From Sweltsa coloradensis (Eukaryota > Arthropoda > Insecta > Plecoptera > Chloroperlidae), in NCBI GenBank assembly GCA_024449915.1, contig JAMZAV010001849.1, forward strand, positions 62,001 to 126,000: DNA of 64,000 nt, in the 5' to 3' direction. Of this stretch, positions 33,421-44,639 are shown one piece after another. The position numbers and the translations under genes were made by a program. Numbering within the stretch: the first letter of the stretch is position 1; every line of letters begins with the position of its first letter. The notes under the pieces are model-generated. The model searched no databases, had not been told where the DNA came from, and was given only the letters and a program-made list of their open reading frames with translations.

Positions 33421-33879
33421 TTACAAATACCACATTTCTTCTGTTTTTGGACAGTTTGATTTGATATGACCTTTTTTCATTACATGAGAACATTTAATTG
33501 CATTTTTACTTTTGCTGTAAAATTCAGATTTAAAGGATACATTTTCTTCTTCTTTCATCGCAGTCTTGAGTTTCGATTCTTCCAGTTGGAGTCTTGCACA
33601 TAAGTTTTGCAGGGTCTTGTCTGTTCCACTGGTCGAATCCCAAGCACTACTGAAATGCTTGTATTGTTCTGGTAAGACTGTCATGATTTTTGTCATGATC
33701 ATGGTGTCATCTATGGGTTGATCCATGCGGTTTAACTTGAAGGCAATGTTCTGAATGTGACTTATGTTTACCATCATGTCTTTAGTTTTATCGAAATGAT
33801 AGTTGTAGAATTCTTGCAACAAAATACATTTTTGCTGACCTGTATCTCTTTGATATATGTTCTTTAGGGTATTAAACAT
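33421..33879 (-). pseudogene. gag: Copia Gag, C-terminal part
   Basis: Open frame with the UBN2-type Gag features MFNTLKNIYQRD, HFDKTKDMMVNISHIQ and LARLQLEE-like ARLQLEESKL. A zinc knuckle CSHVMKKGHIKSNC follows, in which the second Cys is replaced by Val. Two further knuckles (CGICKKTNHSEKDC, CSICKKNNHTEQDC) continue downstream in another frame. It packages RNA in the particle. Confidence 0.88.
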
Positions 33880-33899
33880 TTCTCTTGCAGTTGTACAAG

Positions 33900-34151
33900 T
33901 TAGGATGTGCGGATCACGATTTTATCTAAGGTTGTCACGATGTAGTGTTGAGCTTTTGCATCACGCGATTTCCATTTTTTAATCTTCTCTTCATCTCCTT
34001 CTAGGGCTTCTAATAACTCTGTTCCGTCCACTATGTCCATAAGTTCTCTAGCACGAAACAAAATCTTTATTTGGAAGACCCACATTGGATAGGAATCCAC
34101 ATCCTTCAGTTTTTGTACATGAGCTATATCTTCTGACACTGAAGATGCCAT
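33900..34151 (-). pseudogene. gag: Copia Gag, N-terminal part
   Basis: The likely start is ATG at 34151 (MASSVSEDIAHVQKL); upstream codons belong to the leader. The segment includes PMWVFQIKILFRARELMDIVDG and KKWKSRDAKAQHYIVTTLD, the usual copia Gag N-terminal region. The frame is lost at about 33890, separating it from the next Gag piece. Confidence 0.88.
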
Positions 34152-34204
34152 CTCTTCTTTACTGATTTTTAAGAATTTTACTTTTGTTTTACAGTTAGAA
34201 CCAT

Positions 34205-34220
34205 GTCTGAGCACATAACC
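34205..34220 (-). promoter_or_regulatory. Primer binding site of the copia element
   Basis: On the coding strand GGTTATGTGCTCAGAC directly follows the 5' LTR. Copia-type elements prime with a cleaved initiator Met tRNA whose anticodon arm ends ...CATAACC; GGTTATG fits that, with mismatches further in. Confidence 0.65.
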
Positions 34221-34480
34221 TGTTGTTTTACGATTTTGTTTTAGGATATTATAAATATTTTAATAAACACCACTTTGACAGTATCAGGGAAGTGTATAAT
34301 AGTATCCTTGGTATCAGGTTATTATTTTATTCTAGAAACATCTTACAATAGTACCAACCAATAAAATAGAAATAATACCAACTACCAGCATATGAACAAA
34401 ACCGTTACGTTGTTGTTGTTGTAGTAATAGTAGTTGTTGTTGTAATATCTAAATCAATATTTTGTTGTTACTATTCAACA
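34221..34480 (-). repeat. 5' LTR of the copia element
   Basis: 260 bp, TGTTG...CAACA, followed by the target duplication CCAAA. Confidence 0.94.
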
Positions 34481-34633
34481 CCAAAGGCTAGACCAAAAAC
34501 AAGTGACGATGATGAATTAATCCACTGACATTTCGAGGTGATGAGATATATGACAATGTAGGACGATTAAAAAAATACTCTATGCGGGATTCGAGCCCAC
34601 ATGCTCATAGAGCCATCCCTATTAGAAATCAGA

Positions 34634-34890
34634 AGGTCGCCAACAGGTAGCCAAAAGCTAACCAAGTAGTCACCACGCAGTTAGCCAATAGGTCGCCACA
34701 AAGTAACCAACGAGTTCACCAATGTAGTCGCCAAAAGAAGCCAAAAGTGCGCCAACAGGTCGTTTTAAAACCTTGGCGAACTGTTGGCGACTTCTAAAAA
34801 AAAGCGACTAGGTTGCCATGAGTTCGCCAAAAAGACGCCAAAAGGTTGCCAAGAGGTCGCCAAATGGTCGCCAAGAGTTCACCAAATTAT
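34634..34890 (+). repeat. Degenerate 11-bp minisatellite, cluster A
   Basis: Successive 11-mers such as AGGTCGCCAAC, AGGTAGCCAAA, AGCTAACCAAG and TAGTCACCACG run in the plus sense, with occasional units of 10, 12 or 13. At 34776-34800 two units appear in the opposite sense (TTGGCGAACTG, TTGGCGACTTC) before the plus sense resumes. The invariant core is GCCAA. Confidence 0.9.
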
Positions 34891-35344
34891 AGCCTCCGGT
34901 CATAATATGTATTTAGTATGCATGGTTAGGATGTTATATAAAAATGTAGAAGAATGTAAGGAAACAGATTGAAGACCACTCTTTTCGAATTTATTATATA
35001 TACCATCAAAATCACCTCAAATTGAATTACTAAGTGCAATGAAGTTCAGGATGAAGATATTCACAGCAGGAACGTATAGGGCATATAGCAGCATTAATAA
35101 TTATGTATTGAATTATAAGAACTCTGTTCTAAATGCAATACATTCATTATATTGATGTTTCGTAACGGACAAGCCATGATTTTTGTCTTCACCTAAATGT
35201 TGATAACATATTTACTAAAATTTCATGTAGCTCTAAGTAGGACGTCACTGGAAACTGCCATGTTTGATGTTGCATTATGTTTCTATTTACACACGAAAAT
35301 AACTTTTCTATATAAATATTATATTAAGTTACACACACTTTTCT

Positions 35345-35402
35345 CTTGGCGACATGCAATTTGTATTGTACACCAGCAACTATCCTCCTCGCGTTCTCAA
35401 CA
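35345..35402 (-). pseudogene. Cystatin-like exon fragment
   Basis: On the minus strand an acceptor-like ttaattag precedes an open stretch reading SVENARRIVAGVQYKLHV, then AKRKVC. RIVAGVQYKL matches the central inhibitory loop of cystatins (Q-x-V-x-G followed by Y-x-L), with Arg in place of Gln. Cystatins inhibit papain-like cysteine proteases by inserting this loop in the active-site cleft. A possible donor (gtaact) follows at about 35339. No N-terminal Gly segment, second hairpin or signal peptide was found. It lies between the two 11-bp repeat clusters. It could be a real exon, a captured gene fragment or a chance match of about 10 residues. Confidence 0.4.
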
Positions 35403-35624
35403 CTAATTAAACGCCTGTACAAACGTAAAATACACTGTCGAGCACATACTGCGATGCTAACGTTCACTTCTTCTCTCGACCGCACGCTTGTTTCAAATGG
35501 CAAGCAACCTCTTCGCATCCTAGAACCACCCCAAGACTGTTGAAGGACAAGGCAATGACCTGAAAGAATGCAGTTTATACGGCGCCAACAGTATGCCACG
35601 AGGTATCCACGTGACAATCTTTTG

Positions 35625-36005
35625 TAATCTATTGGCGACCAGTTGGCAACCTCTTGGCGTAGTCTTGGTGACTTCCATCAGTTGGTGAACACATGGCAAC
35701 CTTATGGCTGACGTTTGGCGTCTCATTTGTTAAATCACCAACAGATCACCAACAGTTCACCAACAGGTCGCCAAAAGTGATCATCACTTAGTAACTAAAT
35801 GGCGAACTGTTGGCAACCATTTGGCTACCTTGCCCAGCTGAGAGCAGAAGTTGGCGAATCATTGGCTGCCTCTTGGTGAACGCTTGGCTATCATATATCT
35901 AGTTGAAATTTCGGTGGCGATCCTTGGCGACCACTTGGCAACCACTTGGTGATCAAAAACAAGCCTTGGTGAACTGTTGGTTACCTCTTGGCAACCATTT
36001 GGCAA
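35625..36005 (-). repeat. Degenerate 11-bp minisatellite, cluster B (mainly opposite sense)
   Basis: Units TTGGCGACCAG, TTGGCAACCTC and TTGGCGTAGTC dominate, with a short plus-sense run at 35730-35780 (TCACCAACAG, GTCGCCAAAAG). Together with cluster A this makes an imperfect inverted pair around a ~730-bp centre. Confidence 0.9.
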
Positions 36006-36387
36006 ACAAATATTTCTACATGGGATATGCTTCGGACCAGCGGCCTAATCGTATAGGTTGTTAATGATCAGCTTGGCTCCATTATTGCCACCGTGAAAGA
36101 TAGCTACACACTTCTAGAATAGCGTTATCATATCATTCAATCATGATGAAAACAAAAACAATGAACAAAGAGGTAATCTAACAAGGGTTTCTTCCAACAT
36201 TTGGTGTGCACGTGCAACATTCGATAATCTTAAAGGCTGAAATCAATTTCTAATCTAGGCCTACTTGCTAAGAGTTCTCATTTATTTGTGAACATTCATA
36301 ATCCTTGTAGCTTTTCATAAAACATATATTGAAATATTTTAGTTGCTATCGCCCGCTAAACACGCATTGAGTGTGGCCGCGTGTGTG

Positions 36388-36977
36388 TGGCCGCGATTGT
36401 TCTTAGCTTTGTGAGGTCAAAGCGGTCGAGATTCGCTTGGCTATCGCTGGATAAAAGCCCGTTCTGTGCCGTAAGCGCACAGCCTGCAGAGGCGTCGGCG
36501 GTGAATACACTCTCACAAACAATGCAACAATCAATGCGACGAAGTTTACGTAAACGAAAAGTGTAAGACATAGTTTTGTAGAGAAAGCTTGTGCCCATCG
36601 ATTGCTACCACTCGTATTTTTTTTGAATTTTTTTTGTGGCTTGTGATCGAGTTGAAAATGCTGTGTTACGATTTTTTGCGATTTTCTTCGACCAATTTTT
36701 AATGTTTTGCATATTAAATTTTACGAAAATACAAAATGACATATCAATGTAGGTAGATACAAAAGAATTACACATTCTAAAAAAAAAAATAGGTCAATAT
36801 GTTTGTAACTTTAGATGTATTAAAGAAAACATGAAAAATACAAAATAATACAAATTTTGAGTTTGGTATTTTTTTTAAGGGTGTTCCGACAAGTTTTTTT
36901 GAAATCCATTTCTAAGGGGGTATCCTGAGACTGTCTGGATCATGTTCTGAAACTTGCAGCTGGTTACCTCTCCGATG
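36388..36977 (-). repeat. Inverted repeat copy B (partner 22406-22998)
   Basis: Reverse-complement match of copy A along its whole length, about 590 bp, with scattered differences. On the minus strand it also contains an ORF (36356-36598) beginning MGTSFLYKT that is broken in copy A. Confidence 0.85.
36875..36977 (-). CDS. Candidate 3'-terminal exon within the inverted repeat
   Basis: On the minus strand a pyrimidine tract, ttcttttacag, ends exactly where the two repeat copies begin to match. The 103-bp frame then runs to TAA: one base completing a split codon, then IGEVTSCKFQNMIQTVSGY, LRNGFQ and NLSEHP. The coincidence of a good splice acceptor with the repeat border and the mostly silent differences from 22406-22508 suggest a real terminal exon, perhaps of a transposon-encoded or duplicated gene. 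Family unknown. Confidence 0.4.
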
Positions 36978-38066
36978 CTGTAAAAGAATAAAAATCTGTC
37001 TGCTCTCTTCAGTTATAGTAGCATGACCAGCTTCCCTCTCCTACAACGAGGTAGAGATCCTTCACCTAAGATTTTGCGTCCCCCTTACCGCTCACTACCC
37101 CCTTGGCCCATCACCTCTGCTAAACTGGACCTCAAGTTGTACACACTATATCCTTTTTCTAGAAGATTCTACCCCTCTTGTGGCGTGTTAGTAAACGCAA
37201 GACGTCACGTAGGCACTGGCGACAGTAGTCTGGTCAACGAGTCAACGAAGCGGAATAACGTCAATGCTAACCGTGTTGTGGGTTAAATCAAGGCAAAAAC
37301 TTTTTCTTAAAATTCTAATTCCTCCTTTATTACTTGATGAAATGGTTCAAATAAGCTGTGATCATCTTGTAATACCGGTATCTATAAGGTTTGCTACTTT
37401 ATAGATTGGAATTCGGATCATAAATGGCTTAATTAGCTTGATTAGCAATTACATGGTTTATTGCTAATTATAGGTTCAAATGTATCAATTCGACGATTTG
37501 TGATGATTACCGTTTTCATAATGATTCATCAGTGATTGGGATACATTTGATTCGATGAATATAAATAGGTTTAATAAAATTAATTGACTAAATTTGCATA
37601 ATATTTCACAATATTGTAGCTACACATGTAAAAATAGTCAGGAGGGCCTTAGATTCTCTACAATTACCCCCTATGGATTAATTTAATTGGAACATATTTA
37701 ATTAATCCATACTTTTGGTTGAAAAAGAACATATTTGATGAAAACTCATTATCACTTAAATCTAGTTCCATACAATTAGTACCTTATTTAATTATACATC
37801 ATTCACCTATTTGAAACGCATCTCGCCTGCCTATACTATTCCCATTTGCAGGTCATTCACAATATAATCCAAGAAAATAAAAATAAAAATTAAAAATTTA
37901 CATTAAAATCATTTATTATTGAATAAATTATTTGTTATTTGTTATTCCAATTATTTTGATATCATTTAGTGGTTACAATTCATAAACAAAATTAAACTTT
38001 GAAATTACACTTTAAAATTAATGTTCAGTTGGTTGGCGTAAGTTACTAAATACATTTATTTACCTT
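36978..38066. other. No supported gene
   Basis: AT-rich sequence with one GC-richer stretch (37020-37285) that is open on the plus strand for 87 codons without a known domain. Confidence 0.5.
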
Positions 38067-40203
38067 TAGTGCGGCGGTCGAATCCGAAATTTCAACTTTG
38101 ACCCATACAGGCGGTACTACCGCGCGAAACCAAAATAAAATCGTCGGCTACTTCATTACCCACTAGAAAAATGACGTTGTGGTCTCGAAATGCGTGTACA
38201 TCATAGATTTACGACGCCATCTTGGATGCGCGGCGTCGATCGCACTTTGCGTTATAAATCATGTTGTAAATTCTGTAATTTTTTTATTTAAAAAATCAAA
38301 TTTAGCGCGTTGTGTTTACAAGACATGGGCGTTCATTATGCTTAATTTTTATTTCGGATTGCAACAATAAGTCAAGGTGAAAAATCAACAATTGCGGGGA
38401 AAATTAACATTTTCAGAATTACGCTAAAATGTTCTATATTTTTTTACGGTTAAACCATCAACATTTTCTTAAGACACGGGGATGGATTTTAATTGCGGAA
38501 TACATTTGTGAACACGTCCGTATTTTTCATTTTGCTTAAATGCAAATACTTTGGTCGCTTTGGTGGTAAACGTGATGAAAAGCGTAGCGTGCGGCAAGCT
38601 GCAATTATGGTCGAATCCTTATTGTTGGATGCATTTTTATACAGATCCTGGCCAAAAGAGACGTGGAATCTTGACCTGGTCGAGTTTTCTCTTCCTATCC
38701 TGTTTGTGTTTACCTTAAGGATAAAAATAAGCTTGGGTAGACATTTGTAATTTTGGGCAAAATATTTTTACGACGCCATCTTGTTTTAGGCTTATGCATA
38801 TAGTACACGCTTTTGATTTTCATTTGTTTTCTATTATTCTTATGACAGTTTTAACAAACCTGACGTGTTATTTGGATTTTTCATAAATTTCCTATTTATT
38901 GATACAAATTTTGTCATCCTAGGACTATTATGAAATTATTTTTATGAAATTACATTTTATTAGTCCTTCAGCCAAGTACAATATTTAAGTGTGTTTGATG
39001 ACGGACGAATTAATGTTCGCATATTCATAAAGAATGTTATTGGAAAAATATTTGTACATAGAGTTGTCTTAGGTTTGTACCATGACACTAATGGTAGCCA
39101 TTTTACAAGATGGCCGCCAAATATATGTACTATCTAAGTGCCCGTTAGTGCGCCGCATCCGAGCAACGGTGTGCTTACACACTCATGCACATTATGCAGC
39201 AATCCGAGTTGGTGTGTTTTGGAGGTGTCACTCAGTCATCATGATTAGTGTTATGAACCCTAAAACACATAGTCGAGGAAATGTAGGTACCTGATAACAC
39301 AATGCCAAATTTGATTGGGGTACGATAATTAATCCTTCTTTATTTAAATGTGGTGAACACGCTGGTTACTACTTATTCGTCTTATTGTCTTATTCGTCAG
39401 TTTCAATTGGCCAGCAATTCTGACCAAACGAGTGAGCGATTATGGCTGTGTAGTGCCTTTGAAAGAAATTGTTTTTAAAAATTGCTGAAACGAATTGAAA
39501 TAAAGGTTTTAATAATATAAGCTTTTTTCATGTACTATATAATAAACAAGTAACTATAGAAACTTGATAATAATCACCTACAATGCAAACAAAAAGCAAG
39601 TATTATGGTTGACGAGATATTTTACATTCCATTGCTTATTGGTATTACTTTAGCAATTAATACTACTTTATTAAAATAATAATTATTCGATTTTAACGAA
39701 AATAATTTGCAATGGAATTTGAAAAAGTAATAAGATCCCATTGCATACAAAAACCTTGTAAATAGAAAGTCAAACCTTACACACTCAAAATAAATGAGAT
39801 CTAAAAGAAGGGCCAAGCTCGTGTATCTTTCTACATTTGAGTATTCTCAATTCATAAACGTACACTGCCCTGAAACACACCCTTAAAAAACTTGGCAAAA
39901 TATAATTTGCAACTAGGAAGAGTCTTCACGAGACATGCATGTATTCTCACGATTGTAAGAACTCACATTAATTTGTACAACGCTTTAGAGAAAATTTGAA
40001 ATTACATATTATGCGAATTCTAAAATCACAAAACACTCACATTTCATCGCATCAGAACTTATTTTTTCTGTAGACTTTTTTCACTTTTTTAGTTCGATGT
40101 TTAAATTTACTTATTGGTGCTTTTTTGTTCTATATCCACTGCATTAATTGGTCAATCTTTGCCGTGAAGCGCCCTAAAACTACTAATACTACTGGTCCAT
40201 AAT

Positions 40204-40755
40204 TGGATGAGCGAAGCGAAGACTTCAATTTCACTGACCCCCAAAAAAATTAGCTCGGGTGTTTTTTTTGTTGTTGTATTTTTGTCTGTTTGTTCGCTCT
40301 CTACCGGGCAAACGGCATATACGATTTTGATGAAAATTAAAAGGGACCTTCGAAATCTCTAAACTTAGACCTGCCACGTTTTTGGGTACAATCGAAAAAA
40401 TATTTTTCATGATTATTGTACTTTTACGATTTTTTTCTGATTTTTAGTGCGATATTTTCGTGACATTTTGGCCGATCCTAGCTACCAAACGGGTGGGGCT
40501 ACAACGTTCATATTTTGCATGGACATTAAGGTAATGGTGATTTGATGAAAGAAAAAGTTGAAAAAGTTAGCCAGAATCCATAAAGGTTATATTTTATTAA
40601 CAACTAACAAGAAACAATAGAAACTTGACAACAATCACCTACAATGCATTCAAAAAGAACTTGCAAAGGTAAAGTAATCCAACGCAAACTAAAACCTTAT
40701 TAAAAAAGCTCATCCATCAACGCGACTAAAAAAAGCGTTCGCGAAGCGGCCTAGT
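40204..40755 (-). repeat. Interspersed repeat family copy 3
   Basis: Inverted relative to copy 1; complete at both ends ('ctaggccgcttcgcgaacgc' and 'cttcgcttcgctcatcca' on the minus strand). A diverged partial copy of its middle lies at about 39520-39605. Confidence 0.85.
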
Positions 40756-41011
40756 TACCATCCATTGCTACAGTAAACGAGAGACAGGTTGGTTCAATAG
40801 ACCAGCCTTTCCTGTCAGTGTTTGTTTGTTCGATGTCTCTTCTTTGCATGAAACTATGCAGGATATTAAACAAACAAACATTGATTGGAATGATGAGATG
40901 GTATATTTAACATATTATTTACCTCTATAAAAAGTTAAAATGGTCTATTGAACAAGCCTATTCTTAGGCAATTTAAGCCATTTTCCCAATTACTTTCACA
41001 TTTTAATGGAT

Positions 41012-41582
41012 ACTAGGAAGCTTCGCAAACGCTTTTTTTAGTCGCGTTGATGGAGGAGCTTTTTTAATAAGTTTTTAGTTTGCGTGGGATCACTTTACCT
41101 TTGCAAGTTCTTTTTGAATGCATTGTAGGTGATTGTTGTCAAGTTTCTATTGTTTCTTGTTAATTGTTATTATAAACCTTTAAAAACTCATATTAATATT
41201 AAAACCTTTATTCTATGGATTCTGGTAAACTTTTTATCTATTTTCTTTCAAAAAGCAATACATCACCATTACCTTAATGTCCATACAGAATATGAACGTT
41301 GTAGCCCTACCCGTTTGGTAGGAATCGGCCGAAATGTTACGAAAATATCGCACTTAAAATCGAAAAAAATCGTAAAAGTACGATATTCATGAGAAATATT
41401 TCTTCGATTGTACCCAAAAACTTGGCAGGTCTAAGTTCGAGATTACGAAGGTCCCCTTCAATTTTCATCAAGATCGTATATACCGTTTGCCCGGTAGAAA
41501 AAAAAAAAAAAACAAACAATAAAAACATTGGAGCTAAATATTTTGAGGGGTCAGTGAAATTGAAGTCCGTTTCGCTCATCCA
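41012..41582 (+). repeat. Interspersed repeat family copy 4
   Basis: Plus orientation, start 'actaggaagcttcgcaaacg', end 'gtttcgctcatcca'. It is opposed to copy 3 across about 255 bp and lies at the centre of the palindromic element. Confidence 0.85.
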
Positions 41583-43331
41583 AAAATGTCAGTATTTTGT
41601 GTATTTTAGAATTCGCATATTTCATTTTTAATTTTTTCCGGAGCGTTGTACAAATTAATGTGAGTAATTACGATCGAGCAGAATGCATGAATACGAATAC
41701 ACATGGGGCATGCAATTGGATTGTTTAAAAAATAAGGCAATCTCAAATTTACACAGTGGGAACAATGCAGGATATTAAGGTAAAATTACGTTCTTACCAC
41801 AAATACCTAACCTCTGCTCATAAGGTACCAGTTGGCATAACCAATTTAGTAATTTCGTGATTATTCATTCGTGCAAAGTAAACATTACATCTCAATGCAA
41901 GTAAAATATTTACAAATGAGTTGGTTTTATTTGAAAGTTATTCAAAAGCGTTTGTCCTATCATGCACATAAAACAAGAAGCATTGTACATTACAAAATCT
42001 AAACCAAACATTTAATTTCGCAAAATGGCTTCCACAGCGCCATGCAATTTCATATGGCTACATTAAAAAAAACTGATTCTAATATCATGCCCCATGTGTA
42101 AATTAAATTTCAAGATCCTGTTAAAAAATATATTTGGCGGTCATCTTCTAAAATGGCCGCCATTACTGTCTCTGCGTTTTATTTGTAATGGTCGTAATGG
42201 AAATTCGTTTTCTAATGATCGACAAGAACTATTATATGTTTACCCAATTTACCCAATTTAACTGTCTATCATAAATGTCTATACAATATATTTGGTGGCC
42301 ATCTTGTAAAATGGCTACCATAAGTGTCATGGGACAAACCTAAGACAACTCTATGAACAAATAATTTTCCAATAACATTATTTATGAACATGTGAACATT
42401 TATTCGTCCGTCATACTTGGCTGAAGGACTAATAAAATGTAATTTCCTACAAATAATCTCATTATAGTCCCAGGCTGAAAAAATTTGTTTCAATAAATAG
42501 GAAATTTTATGAAAAATTTAAATAACACGTCAGATTTGTTAAAACTGTCATAATTATAATAGAAAACAAATGAAAATCAAAAGCGTGTACTAAATGCATA
42601 TGCCTAAAGCAAGATGGCGTCGTAAAAATATTTTGCCCACAATTACAAATGTCTACCCAAGTTTATTTTTATCCTTAAGGTAAAAACTAACGGGATAGGA
42701 AGAGAAAACTCGACCAGGTCAAGATTTCACGTCTCCTTTGGCCAGGATCTGTATAACAATGCATCCAACAATAAGGATTCGACCATAATTGCAGCTTGCC
42801 GCACGCTACGCTTTTCATCACGTTTACCACCAAAGCGACCAAAGTATTTGCATTTAAAGCAAAATGAAAAATACGGACGTGTTCACAAATGTATACCGCA
42901 ATTAAAATCTATCCTCGTGTCTTCAGAAAATGTTGATGGTTTAACTGTATAAAAATATAGAACATTTTAGTGTAATTCTGAAAATGTTAATTTTCCCCGC
43001 CATTGTTGATTTTTCACCTTGACTTATTGTTGCAATCCGAAATAAAAATTAAGCATATGAACGCCCATGTCTTGTAAACACAACGCGCTAAATTTGATTT
43101 TTTAAATAAAAAAATTACAGAATTTACAACATGATTTATAACGCAGTGCGATCGACGCCGCGCATCCAAGATGGCGTCGTAAATCTATGACGTACACGCA
43201 TTTCGAAACCACGTCATTTTTCTAGTGGGTGATGAAGTAGCCGACGATTTTATTTCTTTTTCGCGCGTTAGTACCGCCTGTATGGGTCAAAGCTGAAATA
43301 TGCGTCTTTTTAGCCTTCGACCGCCGCACTA

Positions 43332-44639
43332 CTTTCCGCATTCCTGGAAGCCAGGCTCGGTTTTGACTGAATGGTCTATACCTGAGGGTGGATCGATATC
43401 CAGCTATTCAATGTAAACTCACGCACTCACAAACTCGTCGACCTTTTGGTCCAGCATCACTGTTGACCTCTGTTCAGTGCTAGCGCTCAGCTGCACGACT
43501 ACATAACAAAACTGGAAATACCACCTCCTTCACACTCATTTTCCCTGATTAGCCATTCACATTTGTCTCGTACAAAAAATCAATGTCTACCAACTCAACT
43601 TACATGTTGCAAATATCAGACATATGTTTCAAATGAACCTTCTCTACACATTCTCCTAATTGACATTGTCAATTACTTAATAGTTATTCTTGAACACATT
43701 CCATTTCTTAAAGGTAATAAGAGTATACGTTCCCTATCGTTTACATATTCAAATTAATTATTTTTCATGATTCTCGATGTTATTGTATAACTTTTGTCAC
43801 ATAAGCGATTCGGCACAAAACTAATTAACACTCACTTTATAATTTAATTCATATTGCTGAGTACTTTAGAAACGACCTGACAATCGCTCTTTGTCCTTAG
43901 ACAACAATCAACAAATAAAAAGATCCTTTCCTAATAGGCTAATCCACATTTACTTTACTCATCAGCTGCTATGAAAGGGCACTAGCAAAATGACACAATA
44001 CAGTGTAACGGTTCACCACCTACGGCCTACTACCCTAGGCCAATTTTTCATTTCTAATTTTATATCAATTAATCATCGAGTCATCTCGTTTGATCGAAAG
44101 GCAATGTCATTTGATTTTCTAAAAGATGACATATCATAATGAGAGATGATATGCAATCTAGCTGAGACTAGAACCAGGAGATGGAGTTTAGAGTGTGGGA
44201 CGGGTGGACGTGCACAGAAAAGAGTGGGAACGCGTCAGAGGCTTGGAAGATACCCAGGAGCTAGGGTCAACGCACCGACGAGGGCAGGAGATGGAGTTTA
44301 GAGTGTGGACGGGGACGTGCGAAGTAGACAAACAAAAAGGAGTAGGGAAGACGCGAGGGCAGAGAGGTTTGGGGTACGCGAAGTGGGAACGCGTCAGAGG
44401 GAGGGAGAGAACTGGCAGAAAGTGTTGGAACTCCGAGTCAAGCAGTGGTGTGTGAAGGGCAGTAATTTGTTCGCGTCTACGAAGCTAATCGAGTGCGGTT
44501 GAGGCCACTATGGCCAATGAAGCAGTGTTCCCGTGCATCGGGATAGGTACAAACATATATTCGACCTTGTTTTTTTATATCAAAATCGAGTTATTTCAAA
44601 TAGTTTCGGTGAGTGATAGCTACGCATCATGTGGGGTGA
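43332..44639. other. No supported gene; purine-rich duplication
   Basis: 44177-44420 is purine-rich with repeated blocks 'aggagatggagtttagagtg' (44177, 44286) and 'gtgggaacgcgtcagagg' (about 44223 and 44385). ORFs across it follow from the repeats and are not credible genes. Confidence 0.5.

Larger units (their letters stand above)
29784..34480 (-). mobile_element. Ty1/copia LTR retrotransposon
   Basis: 4.7 kb on the minus strand, LTRs of 230 and 260 bp with TG...CA ends, 5-bp target duplication CCAAA on both sides, a PBS matching the anticodon region of initiator Met tRNA, and a polypurine tract. Domain order Gag, protease, integrase, RT, RNase H defines Ty1/copia. Coding is broken in Gag, before the protease and twice in RT. 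LTR differences apart from one ~30-bp deletion are few, so the insertion is recent. Confidence 0.95.
38067..43331. mobile_element. 5.3-kb palindromic element with ~1.06-kb inverted arms
   Basis: TAGTGCGGCGGTCGAA at 38067 is mirrored by TTCGACCGCCGCACTA ending at 43331 (a short non-matching stretch follows inside the right end). The arms 38067-39127 and 42283-43331 then match as reverse complements almost throughout, including 'gacgccatcttggatgcgcg' and 'gcgtgcggcaagctgcaatt'. The central 3.1 kb contains two opposed copies of the interspersed repeat (40204-40755, 41012-41582) and AT-rich sequence. The short ORFs in the arms show no transposase motif. It could be a non-autonomous foldback transposon or a palindrome formed by inverted duplication; the symmetric termini favour a transposon. 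Confidence 0.75.

Noticed and set aside
34569..34640. tRNA-like SINE on the minus strand (GGCTCGAATCC)
   Set aside because: Only a B-box and a 7-bp stem are visible; no D-arm or A-box at the right distance.
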